A DNA stretch of 64,000 nt from Crossiella equi (GCF_017876755.1 NZ_JAGIOO010000001.1:8479786-8543785), one strand, 5' to 3'. Shown: positions 16,243 to 25,264, numbered from the stretch's first letter. The notes: a model not told the origin generated them from the sequence alone. Translations and numbers: made by a program.

Positions 16243-18969
16243 GTGAAGGCGCAGCACGGAATCCCCGCCCGGGTGCCCGTTGTGGGGCGCGACACCGAGC
16301 TCGCCTTCCTGGAGAACTTCCTCCGGCACGGCGCCGCCGAGGCGCGGTGCCTGCTGTTGCTCGGTCAGGTGGGCATGGGCAAGTCCCTGCTGCTGGCCGC
16401 GGCCGAACGCTCCGCGCACACCGACGGCCAGCTCGTGCTGCGGGCCCGCGGCCGTGACCAGGGCCACGCGCAGACCTACGAGGTGCTGCACCAGCTGCTC
16501 CTGCCGGTGTGGTCCTCGGTCACCGCGCTGCCCGAACGCCTGCGCCACGCCGTGGAGACCGCGTGCGGGCTGCGCGAGGGTCCCCCGCCGGACCCGCTGG
16601 TGCTGCGCGCCGCCTTCTACCGCGCGCTGACCACGCTGGAGTGCCCGCGCGAGGTGCTCGTGGTGGTCGACGACCTGCACCTGGTCGATGAGCCCTCCCG
16701 GGCGGTGCTGGCCCACACCGCCACCCAGCTCACCGGCACCCCGGTGCGGCTGCTGCTGTCCGCCACCGAGGAGACCGCGCTGGCCGGGCTGGCCGCCGAC
16801 GTGCCGGTGCTGCGCCTGGGCCCGCTGGCCGACCAGGACGCCGCCGCGCTGCTGGACGCCCTGCCCGACCCGCCGACCGGCTGGTGGCGCACCGAGGTGC
16901 TGCGCCAGGCGGGCGGCAACCCGCTGGCACTGCTGGAACTGGGCGAGCCCAGCCGCTCCACGCCCGGCGGCCCGCCCCGGCACCGCTGGGGCAGCGCGGT
17001 CTACCGGCAGACCGTGCGCGCGCTGCCCGAGCGCACCCGGCGGCTGCTGCTCACCGCCTCCGCCGCCCCGGAGGTGTCCCTGGCCGCGATCACCGAGGCC
17101 GCGGGCGCGGGCCTGGCCGACTGGAGCCCGGCCGAGGAGGCCGGGCTGGTCTCGCTGCACGGCGACTCGGTCGCCTTCCGGCACCCGCTGATGCGCGTGG
17201 CCGTCTACCAGGACGCCCCGGCCAAGGCCCGCCAGCTGGCCCACCTCGACCTGGCGCGGGTGCTCGCCGCCGACCCGGCCCGGCAGGCCTGGCACCGGGC
17301 GGGCGCGGTGGTCGGCACCGACGAGGAGGTCGCCGCCGCGCTGGAGCACACCGCCGAGGCGGCCAACCACCAGGACGGTCCGCACACCGCGGGCCGGGCC
17401 CTGGAACGCGCCGCCGAGCTGAGCCCGCACCCGGAGGACCGGGCCCGCCGGTACGTGCGCGCGATGATGATGGCCAGCCGCGACGGCTGCCCGGAGTGGG
17501 TGGAGGCCCTGCACCGGGTCTGCCCCGCGCCCAGCCCGGAGCTGCACGCGGTGGCCGCGGTGGTCGCCGCGCACGCCCTGGCCCTGCAAGGGCACACGCG
17601 CCGCGCCTTCACCCTGGTCACCGAGGCGGTGGACCGGGTGATGCCCGACCGCGACCGCGTGCTGGCACTGCTGTCGGTGGCCGGTGGCATCGCCGCGCAC
17701 TCCGGCCTGCCCGAGCACCGCGCCGCGCTGACCCGCCTGCTGGCCCGGCTGCCGGTGGGCGGGGCCGGGACGCGCGCGCTGCCGGACCTGGTCGAACCGG
17801 GTGCCGAGGCCGCGCTGCTCAACCAGCTGCGGGTGGCCGCCGAACCGCAGCGGGCCTTCGCCCTGCTGCACGGCGACGACCCGCGCGGCAAGGGCCCGGT
17901 CGCGCTGATGGCCGCCGGCGGGGTGGCGCACGTGGCCGAGGAGTACGCGCACGCCGCCCGGCTGTGGAGCCACGCGCTGCGCGACCTGGAGGCCCGCCGC
18001 GCCACGGGGCAGTTCCTGGACGTGTTCCCGTGGCTGGCCGACGCCTACGTGGCCCTGGGCCGCTGGGAGGCCGCCGACCGGTGCCTGGCGCACGGGCACG
18101 CGGTGGCCGCGGTGGCCAAGGCCACGCGGGTGCGGGTGGAGCTGACCGCCAAGAGCGCGCACCTGGCCGCCCTGCGCGGGCAGGCCGGCGAGGCCGCCGC
18201 GGCGCTGGACGGCGTCTGGTACCTGCTGGACCAGGAGGAGAACGGCGCGGCCCGGGTGCTGCTGACCCGCGCCGCCGCCTCGGTGGCCCAGGCCCGGGGC
18301 AACCTCGGCGAGGCCTTCGAGCACCTGCGCACGCTCTTCGACGGGCCCGCGCACCCGGTGCACGCCAAGCTGTCCCTGGCCGAGCTGGCCGGGCTGGCGG
18401 TGGAGCTGGACCGCACCCGCGAGATCGCCCCGCTGGTGGCCCGGGCCCGCGCGGACGCCGGAGCCTGGCCGACCGCGCGCACCAACGCCGTGCTGCACCA
18501 CGCCGAGGCCCTGCTGGCCCCCGGCCCGGAGGCCGAGGAGCACTTCGCGGAGACCCTGGCGGGCAAGCAGTGGCCGCTGGACCACGCCCGCGCCCAGCTG
18601 GACTACGCGGCCTGGCTGCGCCGCCGCCGCAGGCTGGTGGAGGGGCGCACCCCGGCGCGCGCGGCCCTGGAGACCGCGGTGCGCCTGGGTGCGGCCCCGC
18701 TGGCCGAACGCGCCGAACGGGAGCTGCGCGCCAGCGGCGGCGCGGTCCCGCGCAAGCCCGCCGAGCCCGGTGGGCTCACCGGGCTCACCGGGCTGACCGC
18801 GCAGGAGGAGCAGGTGGTGCGGCTGGCCGCGGCCGGGCTGAGCAACCGGGCCATCGCCGAGACCATGGTGCTCTCCCCGCGCACGGTCGCCTCACACCTG
18901 TACAACGCCTACCCGAAGCTGGGGGTCAACGACCGGCGCCAGCTGCGCACCCTGCTCGGGGAGGGCTGA
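16243..18969 (+). CDS. LAL-type ATPase LuxR regulator
   Basis: A 908-residue large ATP-binding LuxR regulator. An AAA_16 ATPase at the N-terminus has Walker A GQVGMGKS (41-48) and Walker B LVVVDDLHLVD. A long alpha-helical, TPR-like middle follows, and the C-terminus carries a LuxR helix-turn-helix (LTAQEEQVVRLAAAGLSNRAIAETMVLSP). Such proteins usually activate nearby biosynthetic genes. Its position, divergent from the polyprenyl synthase and convergent with the cyclase/P450 pair, makes it the likely pathway regulator of the terpene locus. A GLTGLTGLT linker of nine-nucleotide repeats precedes the DNA-binding domain. Confidence 0.9.
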   Translation: MKAQHGIPARVPVVGRDTELAFLENFLRHGAAEARCLLLLGQVGMGKSLLLAAAERSAHTDGQLVLRARGRDQGHAQTYEVLHQLLLPVWSSVTALPERLRHAVETACGLREGPPPDPLVLRAAFYRALTTLECPREVLVVVDDLHLVDEPSRAVLAHTATQLTGTPVRLLLSATEETALAGLAADVPVLRLGPLADQDAAALLDALPDPPTGWWRTEVLRQAGGNPLALLELGEPSRSTPGGPPRHRWGSAVYRQTVRALPERTRRLLLTASAAPEVSLAAITEAAGAGLADWSPAEEAGLVSLHGDSVAFRHPLMRVAVYQDAPAKARQLAHLDLARVLAADPARQAWHRAGAVVGTDEEVAAALEHTAEAANHQDGPHTAGRALERAAELSPHPEDRARRYVRAMMMASRDGCPEWVEALHRVCPAPSPELHAVAAVVAAHALALQGHTRRAFTLVTEAVDRVMPDRDRVLALLSVAGGIAAHSGLPEHRAALTRLLARLPVGGAGTRALPDLVEPGAEAALLNQLRVAAEPQRAFALLHGDDPRGKGPVALMAAGGVAHVAEEYAHAARLWSHALRDLEARRATGQFLDVFPWLADAYVALGRWEAADRCLAHGHAVAAVAKATRVRVELTAKSAHLAALRGQAGEAAAALDGVWYLLDQEENGAARVLLTRAAASVAQARGNLGEAFEHLRTLFDGPAHPVHAKLSLAELAGLAVELDRTREIAPLVARARADAGAWPTARTNAVLHHAEALLAPGPEAEEHFAETLAGKQWPLDHARAQLDYAAWLRRRRRLVEGRTPARAALETAVRLGAAPLAERAERELRASGGAVPRKPAEPGGLTGLTGLTAQEEQVVRLAAAGLSNRAIAETMVLSPRTVASHLYNAYPKLGVNDRRQLRTLLGEG

Positions 18970-18983
18970 GCACACCGGGTTGG

Positions 18984-20291
18984 TCAGACCGGGGCCAGCA
19001 CCACCCGCAACCCCTTGGGCTGCAACGTGGCCGTGGACGCGTCCGGTACCGGCGCCCGCCCGGGCAGCACCCGCCAGCGGCCCAGCACCGAGGCCAGCAC
19101 GGCCCGCATCTCGGCCTCGGCGAAGGAGTCGCCCACGCACTTGCGCACACCACCGCCGAACGGGATGAACGCCTTGCGCGGGATCTGGCCGGTCCAGCGC
19201 GCCGGGTTGAAGGTCATCGGGTCCGGGTAGCAGTCGGCGGTGCGGTGCAGCACGGTCGGGCTGAACACGATCTCCGCGCCCGCGGGCAGCGCCACCCCGT
19301 CCAGGACCACCGGGCCGGTGGCGCGGCGCATCAGCAGCCAGTTCGGGGTGTGCAGGCGCATGGTCTCGTTGAGCACCGCGGTGGTCAGCGGGAACTCACC
19401 CGCCACGTGCCAGTTGTCCTGCGCGCCGGCCAGCTCGGCACGCACCCGCTCCTGCAGCTCCGGGTGCTCGGCCAGCTGCCACAGAGCCCAGGCCAGGGTG
19501 GTCGCGGCGGTCTCGGTGCCCGCCAGCAGCATGGACACCGCCTCGTCGCGCACCTGCACCGGGCAGCCCCCTCCGCCCGCGCCGAGCACCGACAGCAGGC
19601 TGCCCTCGGGCAGCGGGTTGCGGGTGCACTCGGCGACGAAGTGCTCGACCACCTCGTGCAGGTCGGCCACCGCGCGGTCGAACTCGCGGTTGATGCGCAG
19701 CGGCAGGCGCTCCACGAACTCCGCCGGGTAGAGCGCGCGCACGATGAAGCCCTCCAGCACCACCGGCAGCGCGGCGTGCACGCGCTGCCGGGCCCGCTCG
19801 TCCAGGCGGGTGGAGAACAGCGCCTCCAGGGCGATGTCCTGGGTGAGCTCGTGCAGCCGGGGGCTGACGTCCAGCAGCTCACCGGCGGGCCAGTCCGGGA
19901 CCGTGCGCTCGGCGTGCTGACCGGACATCAGCCCGTAGGCGCGGCCGGGCTCCTTGGCGAAGGCGGGCTGCACCAGGCGCCGCTGGGACAGGTGGAAGGC
20001 GCCTTCGGAGGTGAACAGCCCGTTGCCCAGCAGCGCGCGGGCCTTGTCGAAGACGAAGCCCTTCTCGAAGTGCTTGGCCTCGGTGACCAGCAGCTGGTGC
20101 ACCGCCTCGGGGGTGGTCAGGTAGTAGACCGGCTTGCGCCAGAAGTACATCCGCACCACCGGTCCCAGCGCGCTGGCCTCGGTGAGGAACGGGATCGGGC
20201 GGCGCAGCAGCGACCACAGGTGCCCGAGGCCGGGCAGGCGGCCCGGGGCGGTGGGCACCCGCGTGCGCTCGGGGGAGAGCAGTCCGGTCAT
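18984..20291 (-). CDS. Cytochrome P450 of the terpene locus
   Basis: A 435-residue haem monooxygenase. The I-helix oxygen motif is AGTETAATT, the K-helix ExxR is ETMR, and the haem loop is FGGGVRKCVG with the Cys ligand near residue 385. The start ATG overlaps the stop of the upstream terpene cyclase (ATGA), so the pair is translationally coupled. The likely job is to oxidise the cyclase product. Such P450s in actinomycetes commonly draw electrons from house-keeping ferredoxins, and none is encoded beside it. The sequence departs from typical sterol or macrolide P450s and resembles the CYP class associated with terpene cyclases, but no subfamily is claimed. Confidence 0.92.
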   Translation of the reverse strand: MTGLLSPERTRVPTAPGRLPGLGHLWSLLRRPIPFLTEASALGPVVRMYFWRKPVYYLTTPEAVHQLLVTEAKHFEKGFVFDKARALLGNGLFTSEGAFHLSQRRLVQPAFAKEPGRAYGLMSGQHAERTVPDWPAGELLDVSPRLHELTQDIALEALFSTRLDERARQRVHAALPVVLEGFIVRALYPAEFVERLPLRINREFDRAVADLHEVVEHFVAECTRNPLPEGSLLSVLGAGGGGCPVQVRDEAVSMLLAGTETAATTLAWALWQLAEHPELQERVRAELAGAQDNWHVAGEFPLTTAVLNETMRLHTPNWLLMRRATGPVVLDGVALPAGAEIVFSPTVLHRTADCYPDPMTFNPARWTGQIPRKAFIPFGGGVRKCVGDSFAEAEMRAVLASVLGRWRVLPGRAPVPDASTATLQPKGLRVVLAPV

Positions 20292-21247
20292 GCCGGGCTC
20301 CCGGCGGTCTCGACCTCGAACCGCGAGCTGGCGGCCGACCACTCGATGTGCCCGCGCAGCCAGAGCCCGAGCTTGCGCAGGTAGTCCTGGGTGGCCGGGT
20401 CGCCGCCCCGGGACAGGGACTCGGTGAGCAGCAGGAACTCGCGCATCTCCTCGTTGCGCAGGTCCAGGCAGCGGGAGTGCACCGCGCTCGGGGTGCGGCG
20501 CTCCTGCTGGGCGATGACCTCGATCAGGTTGTGCCTGCCGTGGTCGGCGACCTTCTCCTTGGCGTGGGAGAACAGGTCGTTGTCCCAGCTGACCAGGTTC
20601 GCGGTGATGTCGTTGACCCGGCGCATGGCCGGGCTCAGCGCGATCTCGGCGGGCATCTCCAGGCCGCTGGCCATCTCGATGATCGCCAGGCAGGTGTAGG
20701 TGGCCCCGGCGTGCCGCCGCATCACCACGTACTCGTCCAGCCCGGCGAAGCTGCCGCGCTCGCGGTTGCCCGCCTCCCAGACCTGGGCGAGGAAGTAGTT
20801 GTGCACGGTGTGCGTCCACCGGTCCAGCAGCGAGGGCGAACCGTACGCGGCGATGCGGTCGCGGATGTCGCACAGCGCGTCGGCGTAGGGCCGCACCGGC
20901 CCGGTCGGCCGGTACCCGCAGTCCAGGCTGCGGCTGAGCTGGCCCATGGCCAGCGCCATGGCGGCGGGACAGGCGCTGTCCGAACCGTCCTCGCTGAAGC
21001 TGTCGTCGAAGGCGAACAGCCACATGTACCAGTCGGAGAGGATCTGCAGCTGGTCGCGCCCGGCCTCGGGGTTGGTGCGGGCGGCGAGGTCACCGCTGCG
21101 CTGGCGGCGCAGGCGGTCCAGGGTGCGCGGGTCGTGCACGAGGCCGAAGCGCAGCAGCCACTCGAAGCTGGCGTCGTCGACCTCGGCGGAGTACTTGCTC
21201 ACCAGAGAGGGAAAAGGGCAGAGGAGATCGGCGGGAGAAGTAGGCAT
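20288..21247 (-). CDS. Class I terpene cyclase
   Basis: A 319-residue bacterial terpene synthase that would ionise a prenyl diphosphate and cyclise it. The first metal motif is DDSFSE (81-86, the DDxxxE form) and the NSE triad is NDLFSHAKE (223-231), both intact. Length is typical of sesqui- or diterpene cyclases. The nearby polyprenyl synthase makes a C20 substrate plausible, but its degenerate second motif leaves this open. It is coupled by a 4-bp overlap to a P450. The spacer upstream contains a paired inverted/direct repeat likely to be its operator. The product is not predictable from the sequence, and it is not an obvious geosmin or 2-methylisoborneol synthase (the bifunctional length is absent). 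Confidence 0.9.
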   Translation of the reverse strand: MPTSPADLLCPFPSLVSKYSAEVDDASFEWLLRFGLVHDPRTLDRLRRQRSGDLAARTNPEAGRDQLQILSDWYMWLFAFDDSFSEDGSDSACPAAMALAMGQLSRSLDCGYRPTGPVRPYADALCDIRDRIAAYGSPSLLDRWTHTVHNYFLAQVWEAGNRERGSFAGLDEYVVMRRHAGATYTCLAIIEMASGLEMPAEIALSPAMRRVNDITANLVSWDNDLFSHAKEKVADHGRHNLIEVIAQQERRTPSAVHSRCLDLRNEEMREFLLLTESLSRGGDPATQDYLRKLGLWLRGHIEWSAASSRFEVETAGSPA

Positions 21248-21311
21248 GATTCCCTTTTCTGAGCAGGTCAGCGGGGGGATGTGATCACGTTATTGCCGGG
21301 TTCCCGGGAGC

Positions 21312-21337
21312 GACAAGTACGGTTTCTACGGCTTGTC
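21312..21337. promoter_or_regulatory. Composite repeat upstream of the terpene cyclase
   Basis: GACAAG (21312-21317) and CTTGTC (21332-21337) are perfect inverted arms. Between them TACGG occurs twice in the same direction. The element lies 65 bp before the cyclase ATG on the minus strand and could be bound by one of the two LuxR-type regulators that flank the locus. Confidence 0.4.
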
Positions 21338-21373
21338 CGGCCCGTGTACGTACGTGTTCGGGAGGCAGCGGCC

Positions 21374-22588
21374 TCACGCGGCGGAACGGAACCGCGCGTT
21401 GATGACCCAGGCCGCGATCTGGGTCCGGGAACGGAAACCGAGCTTGGACAGGATGTGGTAGACGTGCGTCTCCGCGGTGCGCTTGGCCACGGTCAGCCGG
21501 TGCGCGATCTGGCCGTTGGTCAGGCCCTCGGCCACCAGGCGTGCCACCTCCAGCTCGCGTTCGCTCAGGCCCGTCGCCGAGGGCACGCGCCGCCCGGTGG
21601 CCGGGCGCGGGCGCAGGTCGGCCAGCATGCGCATGCCGAAGCGCCGCAACGGCGAGGGGATGCGGTAGTGCGAGACCCCGTCCACGGTGTGCCGCACCAC
21701 CAGTGACTTGTCCACCAGGCCCGCCATCAGGCGCAGCGTCTCCTCGGCCTGGGCGGCGTCACCCGGTGGGCAGGCACCGGCACCGGTCAGGCCGAAGAGG
21801 GAGTCCACTGTGGACAGACGGGCCCACAGCAGCCGTTCCTCGGGCGTGCACAGGCGGTAGCTCCACTCGGCGTTGGCGTCCAGGTCGTGGTGGCGGCCCG
21901 GGGCCGCGCGTCCGCCGCCGTCGGGCAGGGCCAGCGCACCGTCCACGTGGGCCAGCAGCTCGGCCGGGGACAGCGCGCGCAGCCAGCCCGCCGCCAGCTC
22001 CAGGGCCAGCGGGAAACCGTCCAGGCGGGAACAGATGCACTGCAGGGTGTGCAGGGTGTCCTCGTCGAAGACCAGGTCGGGATTGGCCGCGGCCGCCCGC
22101 TCCCGCAGCAGCCGCACCGCGGTCCCGGCCACCGGCAGCGGCTGGACCTGGTACACCTGCTCACCGGCGATGTGCAGCACGTGCCTGCTGGTGGCCAGGA
22201 TCCGCAGCCCGGGCAGCTTGTCCAGCAGCTCCTCGAACAGCGGGCGGCAGGCGCCCACCAGGTGCTCGCAGGTGTCGACCACCAGCAGCACCCGCCTCCC
22301 GGCGAGCACCACCGGCAGGTCCTCCGGGTGCAGGCCCGGCCGGACCGCGCCAGCCAGGAACGGGGGCAGGCGCTCCGGCGTGTCGACCGCGTCCAGGTCG
22401 ACGTGCGCGACTTCCACGTGTTCGGCCACGCGCAGGGCTTCGGCCACCCGGTGCGCCAGGCGGGACTTGCCCACCCCGCCGGGGCCGGTCAGCGTCAGCA
22501 GACGCGTACGCCCCAACAACTTCCCGGCCTCGGCCACCTCGTTCTCCCGGCCGAGGAAACTCGTCCGGTCTGCTGGCAGTGCGGTCAC
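21374..22588 (-). CDS. ATP-binding LuxR family regulator (NB-ARC/AfsR-like ATPase)
   Basis: A 404-residue regulator with an N-terminal P-loop ATPase (Walker A GPGGVGKS, near residues 35-42; LLVVDTCEHL as Walker B) of the NB-ARC/AfsR kind, a short helical middle, and a C-terminal LuxR helix-turn-helix (LSERELEVARLVAEGLTNGQIAHRLTVAKRTAETHV). It is much shorter than the LAL protein at 16243 and lacks TPR repeats. It ends 126 bp upstream of the terpene cyclase start and reads in the same direction, so read-through or direct activation of the cyclase is plausible. The GTG start at 22588 was taken. Confidence 0.85.
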   Translation of the reverse strand: MTALPADRTSFLGRENEVAEAGKLLGRTRLLTLTGPGGVGKSRLAHRVAEALRVAEHVEVAHVDLDAVDTPERLPPFLAGAVRPGLHPEDLPVVLAGRRVLLVVDTCEHLVGACRPLFEELLDKLPGLRILATSRHVLHIAGEQVYQVQPLPVAGTAVRLLRERAAAANPDLVFDEDTLHTLQCICSRLDGFPLALELAAGWLRALSPAELLAHVDGALALPDGGGRAAPGRHHDLDANAEWSYRLCTPEERLLWARLSTVDSLFGLTGAGACPPGDAAQAEETLRLMAGLVDKSLVVRHTVDGVSHYRIPSPLRRFGMRMLADLRPRPATGRRVPSATGLSERELEVARLVAEGLTNGQIAHRLTVAKRTAETHVYHILSKLGFRSRTQIAAWVINARFRSAA

Positions 22589-22914
22589 CCACGACCTCCG
22601 CGACGGGCTGGGTCAGCTCTGATCTTGACACCGCGGACGGTACTACCGGGTATGCCTGGAAAACGGGGTGCCGGGGCGATCTCAGTAGGAAGTTCAGTCA
22701 TCACCGGAAATGCCAGTAGGTATGCCCCGCCCGGCGGGCGGCTGACCTGAATGGCGGCCCGTCCCGGCGGCGGTGCCCACCCTGGGTGAAGGGGAGCTCG
22801 TCAGCCATACGAGTCGTCGGCGCGGGTTTCCCCTTTCGGCGCAGCGAACGGCCTCCCACGCGAGGGGGTTCCCCAGTGCGGGAGGCCGTCGATTTACCTG
22901 GATAACCCGGTTGC
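22589..22914. other. Spacer with repeated GGTATGCC and a terminator
   Basis: No gene is seen. GGTATGCC occurs twice in direct orientation at 22649-22656 and 22719-22726, upstream of the LuxR-type gene, and may mark its promoter. The right-hand part holds the terminator at 22848-22889. Confidence 0.35.
22848..22889. terminator. Terminator of the flavin monooxygenase operon
   Basis: Perfect 10-bp arms ACGGCCTCCC and GGGAGGCCGT enclose a 22-nt loop, 26 bp beyond the VOC gene stop on the minus strand. Confidence 0.7.
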
Positions 22915-23415
22915 TCAGAGCACCTGGTGTCCGTACATCTCGCCCAGCGGGTCGGCGATCAGCTCGATGCGCGCGCCGTCGGGGTCGCGGAAGTACACCG
23001 AGACGCCGCTGTGCACCTCGTGCTCGACCCCGGCCTCGGTCAGCCGGGCCACCAGCTGCTCCCAGCGCTCCGGGGCCACGCTGATGGCCAGGTGGTGCAG
23101 CCCGCCCAGCACCTCCGCGTACGGGCCCACCTCCAGGCCGGGGAAGTCGAAGAAGGCCAGCAGGTTGCCGTTGCCGATGTCGAAGAAGAAGTGCGAGGAG
23201 CCCGGGTAGTCGCGGTTCTCGATCAGCTCGGTGAGCGGGAAGCCCAGCACGTCCTGGTAGAAGCGGACCGTGCGCTCCACGTCGAAGCTGATCAGCGCGG
23301 TGTGGTGCAGGCCGCGCGCGGTCGAGGCCGGGCGCTGCCCCAGCGGCTTGAGATGGGCGGCGCGGACGCGGTCGCGGTCGGCGGTGAGGGCGTCGAGGTC
23401 GCGGGTGGTGGTCAT
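22915..23415 (-). CDS. VOC superfamily (glyoxalase/dioxygenase) protein
   Basis: A 166-residue vicinal-oxygen-chelate protein with two beta-alpha-beta-beta-beta halves. Candidate metal residues are His in GLHHTAL, Glu in ELIENRD, His in GLHHLAI and Glu in RIELIADP. It resembles small ring-cleavage dioxygenase or glyoxalase-like enzymes. The substrate is unknown. It is the third gene of an operon whose first two encode a flavin monooxygenase and its FMN reductase, 16 bp after the reductase stop, so it may act on the monooxygenase product (inference). Confidence 0.82.
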   Translation of the reverse strand: MTTTRDLDALTADRDRVRAAHLKPLGQRPASTARGLHHTALISFDVERTVRFYQDVLGFPLTELIENRDYPGSSHFFFDIGNGNLLAFFDFPGLEVGPYAEVLGGLHHLAISVAPERWEQLVARLTEAGVEHEVHSGVSVYFRDPDGARIELIADPLGEMYGHQVL

Positions 23416-23431
23416 GGCTGGTCCCCTTGTC

Positions 23432-24052
23432 TCAGTTGCCGCGGAGCAGGTCGGTGAAGGACGGGGCGGTGGCGAACTCGTCGGCCACCACCGCCGGGTG
23501 GCGGGCGGCCACGGCCTCGGCCAGCTCCCGGCCCGCCCGGGTGATGCGCTGGGCCAGGGCCGCGTCGACCCCGCCGGGGCCCGCCCAGTCCCCGGTGGCG
23601 GCGAAGACCGCCGTGGCCGTGGGGGCCGCCCGCAGGTAGGAGAAGAGCGGACGCAGCGCGTGTTCCAGCACCAGCGAGTGTCGCGCGGTTCCGGCGGTCG
23701 CGCCGAGCAGCACCGGCTTGTCCGCCAGGACCTCCTTGTCCAGCACGTCGAAGAAGGTCTTGAACAGCCCGCTGTAGGAGGCGGAGAACACCGGCGTGAC
23801 CACGACCAGTCCGTCGGCGTGCGCGACGGCGTCCAGTACCGGGCGCAGGTGGGCGTTGGCGAAGCCGGAGGTGAGGTGGTCGGCCAGGTCGCGGGCGTAC
23901 TCGCGCAGCTCGACGACCTCGACCTCGGCGGCCACGCCCCGCTGGGCCAGCGCCCCGGTGGTGGCCGAGGCGAGCCGGTCGGCCAGCAGCCGGGTCGAGG
24001 AGGGCGTGGACAGTCCCGCGCTCACCACGACCAGGCGGCGGGTGGTGCCCAT
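23432..24052 (-). CDS. LLM-partnered FMN reductase, CE1759 type
   Basis: A 206-residue NAD(P)H-dependent FMN reductase of the flavodoxin-like fold. The phosphate-binding SAGLSTPSSTRLLADRLA loop is at the N-terminus, and a TPVFSASYSGLFKTFFDVLD segment, which binds the flavin ring in this family, is near residue 85. It would supply reduced FMN to the luciferase-like monooxygenase encoded just upstream, with 1 bp between the stop of that gene and this start. This pairing is a recognised two-gene module (CE1758/CE1759) in actinobacteria. The natural substrate of the module is not known. Confidence 0.88.
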   Translation of the reverse strand: MGTTRRLVVVSAGLSTPSSTRLLADRLASATTGALAQRGVAAEVEVVELREYARDLADHLTSGFANAHLRPVLDAVAHADGLVVVTPVFSASYSGLFKTFFDVLDKEVLADKPVLLGATAGTARHSLVLEHALRPLFSYLRAAPTATAVFAATGDWAGPGGVDAALAQRITRAGRELAEAVAARHPAVVADEFATAPSFTDLLRGN

Positions 24053-24053
24053 G

Positions 24054-25157
24054 TCAGTTCACCGCGCTTTCGGTCTCGACCCGCTCGGCCTTGGCGGCCA
24101 CGCGGGCGGCGTGGGTGGGGGCGTCGGGCACGTGCGCGGGCTTGAGCGCGGCGAACTCCTTGCGCAGCACCGGCGCGACCTCCTCGCCGAGCAGGTCCAG
24201 CTGCTCCAGCACGGTCTTGAGCGGCAGGCCCGCGTGGTCGATGAGGAACAGCTGGCGCTGGTAGTCGCCGACGTAGTCGCGGAAGCCGAGCGTGCGCTCG
24301 ATGACCTGCTGGGGGCTGCCCACGGTCAGCGGGGTCTCGCGGCTGAACTCCTCCAGCGAGGGCCCGTGCCCGTAGACGGGGGCGTTGTCGAAGTAGGGGC
24401 GGAACTCCCGCACCGCGTCCTGGCTGTTCTTGCGCATGAACACCTGCCCGCCGAGCCCGACGATGGCCTGGTCGGCCTTGCCGTGCCCGTAGTGCTCGAA
24501 CCGGCGCCGGTAGAAGTCGACCATGCGCGCGGTGTGCGAGGCGGGCCAGAAGATGTGGTTGTGGAAGAACCCGTCCCCGTAGTACGCCGCCTGCTCGGCG
24601 ATCTCCGGGCTGCGGATGGACCCGTGCCACACGAACGGCGCGACCCCGTCCAGCGGCCGGGGCGTGGCGGTGAAGCCCTGGAGCGGCGTGCGGAACTTGC
24701 CGGACCAGTCCACGACCTCGTTCTCCCACAGTTGCCGCAGGAGCGCGTAGTTCTCCACGGCCATCGGGATGCCCTCCCGGATGTCCTTGCCGAACCACGG
24801 GTAGACCGGCCCGGTGTTGCCGCGCCCCAGCATGAGGTCGACCCGCCCGTCGGCCAGGTGCTGGAGCATGGCGTAGTCCTCGGCGATCTTCACCGGGTCG
24901 TTGGTGGTGATCAGCGTGGTCGCGGTCGAGAGCTGGAGGCGCTCGGTCCGGGCCGCGACGTAGGCGAGGGTGGTGGTGGGCGAGGAGGAGAAGAAGGGCG
25001 GGTTGTGGTGCTCGCCGAGGGCGAACACGTCCAGCCCGACCTCCTCCACCTTCTTCGCGATGGTGACAACGGCCTTGATCCGCTCGGCCTCGCTCGGGGC
25101 GCGGCCGGTGGTGGGATCGGTCGTGATGTCGCTGACCGAGAAGACACCGAACTGCAT
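24054..25157 (-). CDS. Luciferase-like FMN monooxygenase, CE1758 type
   Basis: A 367-residue TIM-barrel flavin-dependent monooxygenase. Family hallmarks include FALGEHHNPPFFSSSP, the LMLGRGNTGPVY segment and VGSPQQVIERTL near the C-terminus. It inserts oxygen using reduced FMN released by the partner reductase encoded next. The ATG has GGAGG at 5 bp. Upstream is a consensus TTGACA -35 with CACTAT 17 bp later, flanked by two copies of TGACGTGTCAACTA, so the operon is probably tightly regulated. The organic substrate is unknown; a detoxification or catabolic role is as likely as biosynthesis. Confidence 0.9.
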   Translation of the reverse strand: MQFGVFSVSDITTDPTTGRAPSEAERIKAVVTIAKKVEEVGLDVFALGEHHNPPFFSSSPTTTLAYVAARTERLQLSTATTLITTNDPVKIAEDYAMLQHLADGRVDLMLGRGNTGPVYPWFGKDIREGIPMAVENYALLRQLWENEVVDWSGKFRTPLQGFTATPRPLDGVAPFVWHGSIRSPEIAEQAAYYGDGFFHNHIFWPASHTARMVDFYRRRFEHYGHGKADQAIVGLGGQVFMRKNSQDAVREFRPYFDNAPVYGHGPSLEEFSRETPLTVGSPQQVIERTLGFRDYVGDYQRQLFLIDHAGLPLKTVLEQLDLLGEEVAPVLRKEFAALKPAHVPDAPTHAARVAAKAERVETESAVN

Positions 25158-25192
25158 TGCAACCTCCGTGGCCGGGGATCCTGCCCCCGTGT

Positions 25193-25239
25193 TGACGTGT
25201 CAACTACATAGTGCACGAACGTAGGTGACGTGTCAACTA
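25193..25239 (-). promoter_or_regulatory. Promoter with duplicated operator for the monooxygenase operon
   Basis: The 14-mer TGACGTGTCAACTA occurs at 25193-25206 and 25226-25239, 33 bp apart (about three helical turns). Copy 1 extends to a palindrome GTTGAC-GT-GTCAAC. On the minus strand TTGACA (within copy 2) and CACTAT form a 17-bp-spaced sigma-70-like promoter, so a repressor bound here would block it. Confidence 0.6.
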
Positions 25240-25264
25240 TTCCGGTGCCCGGAGGAGCCCGCGG

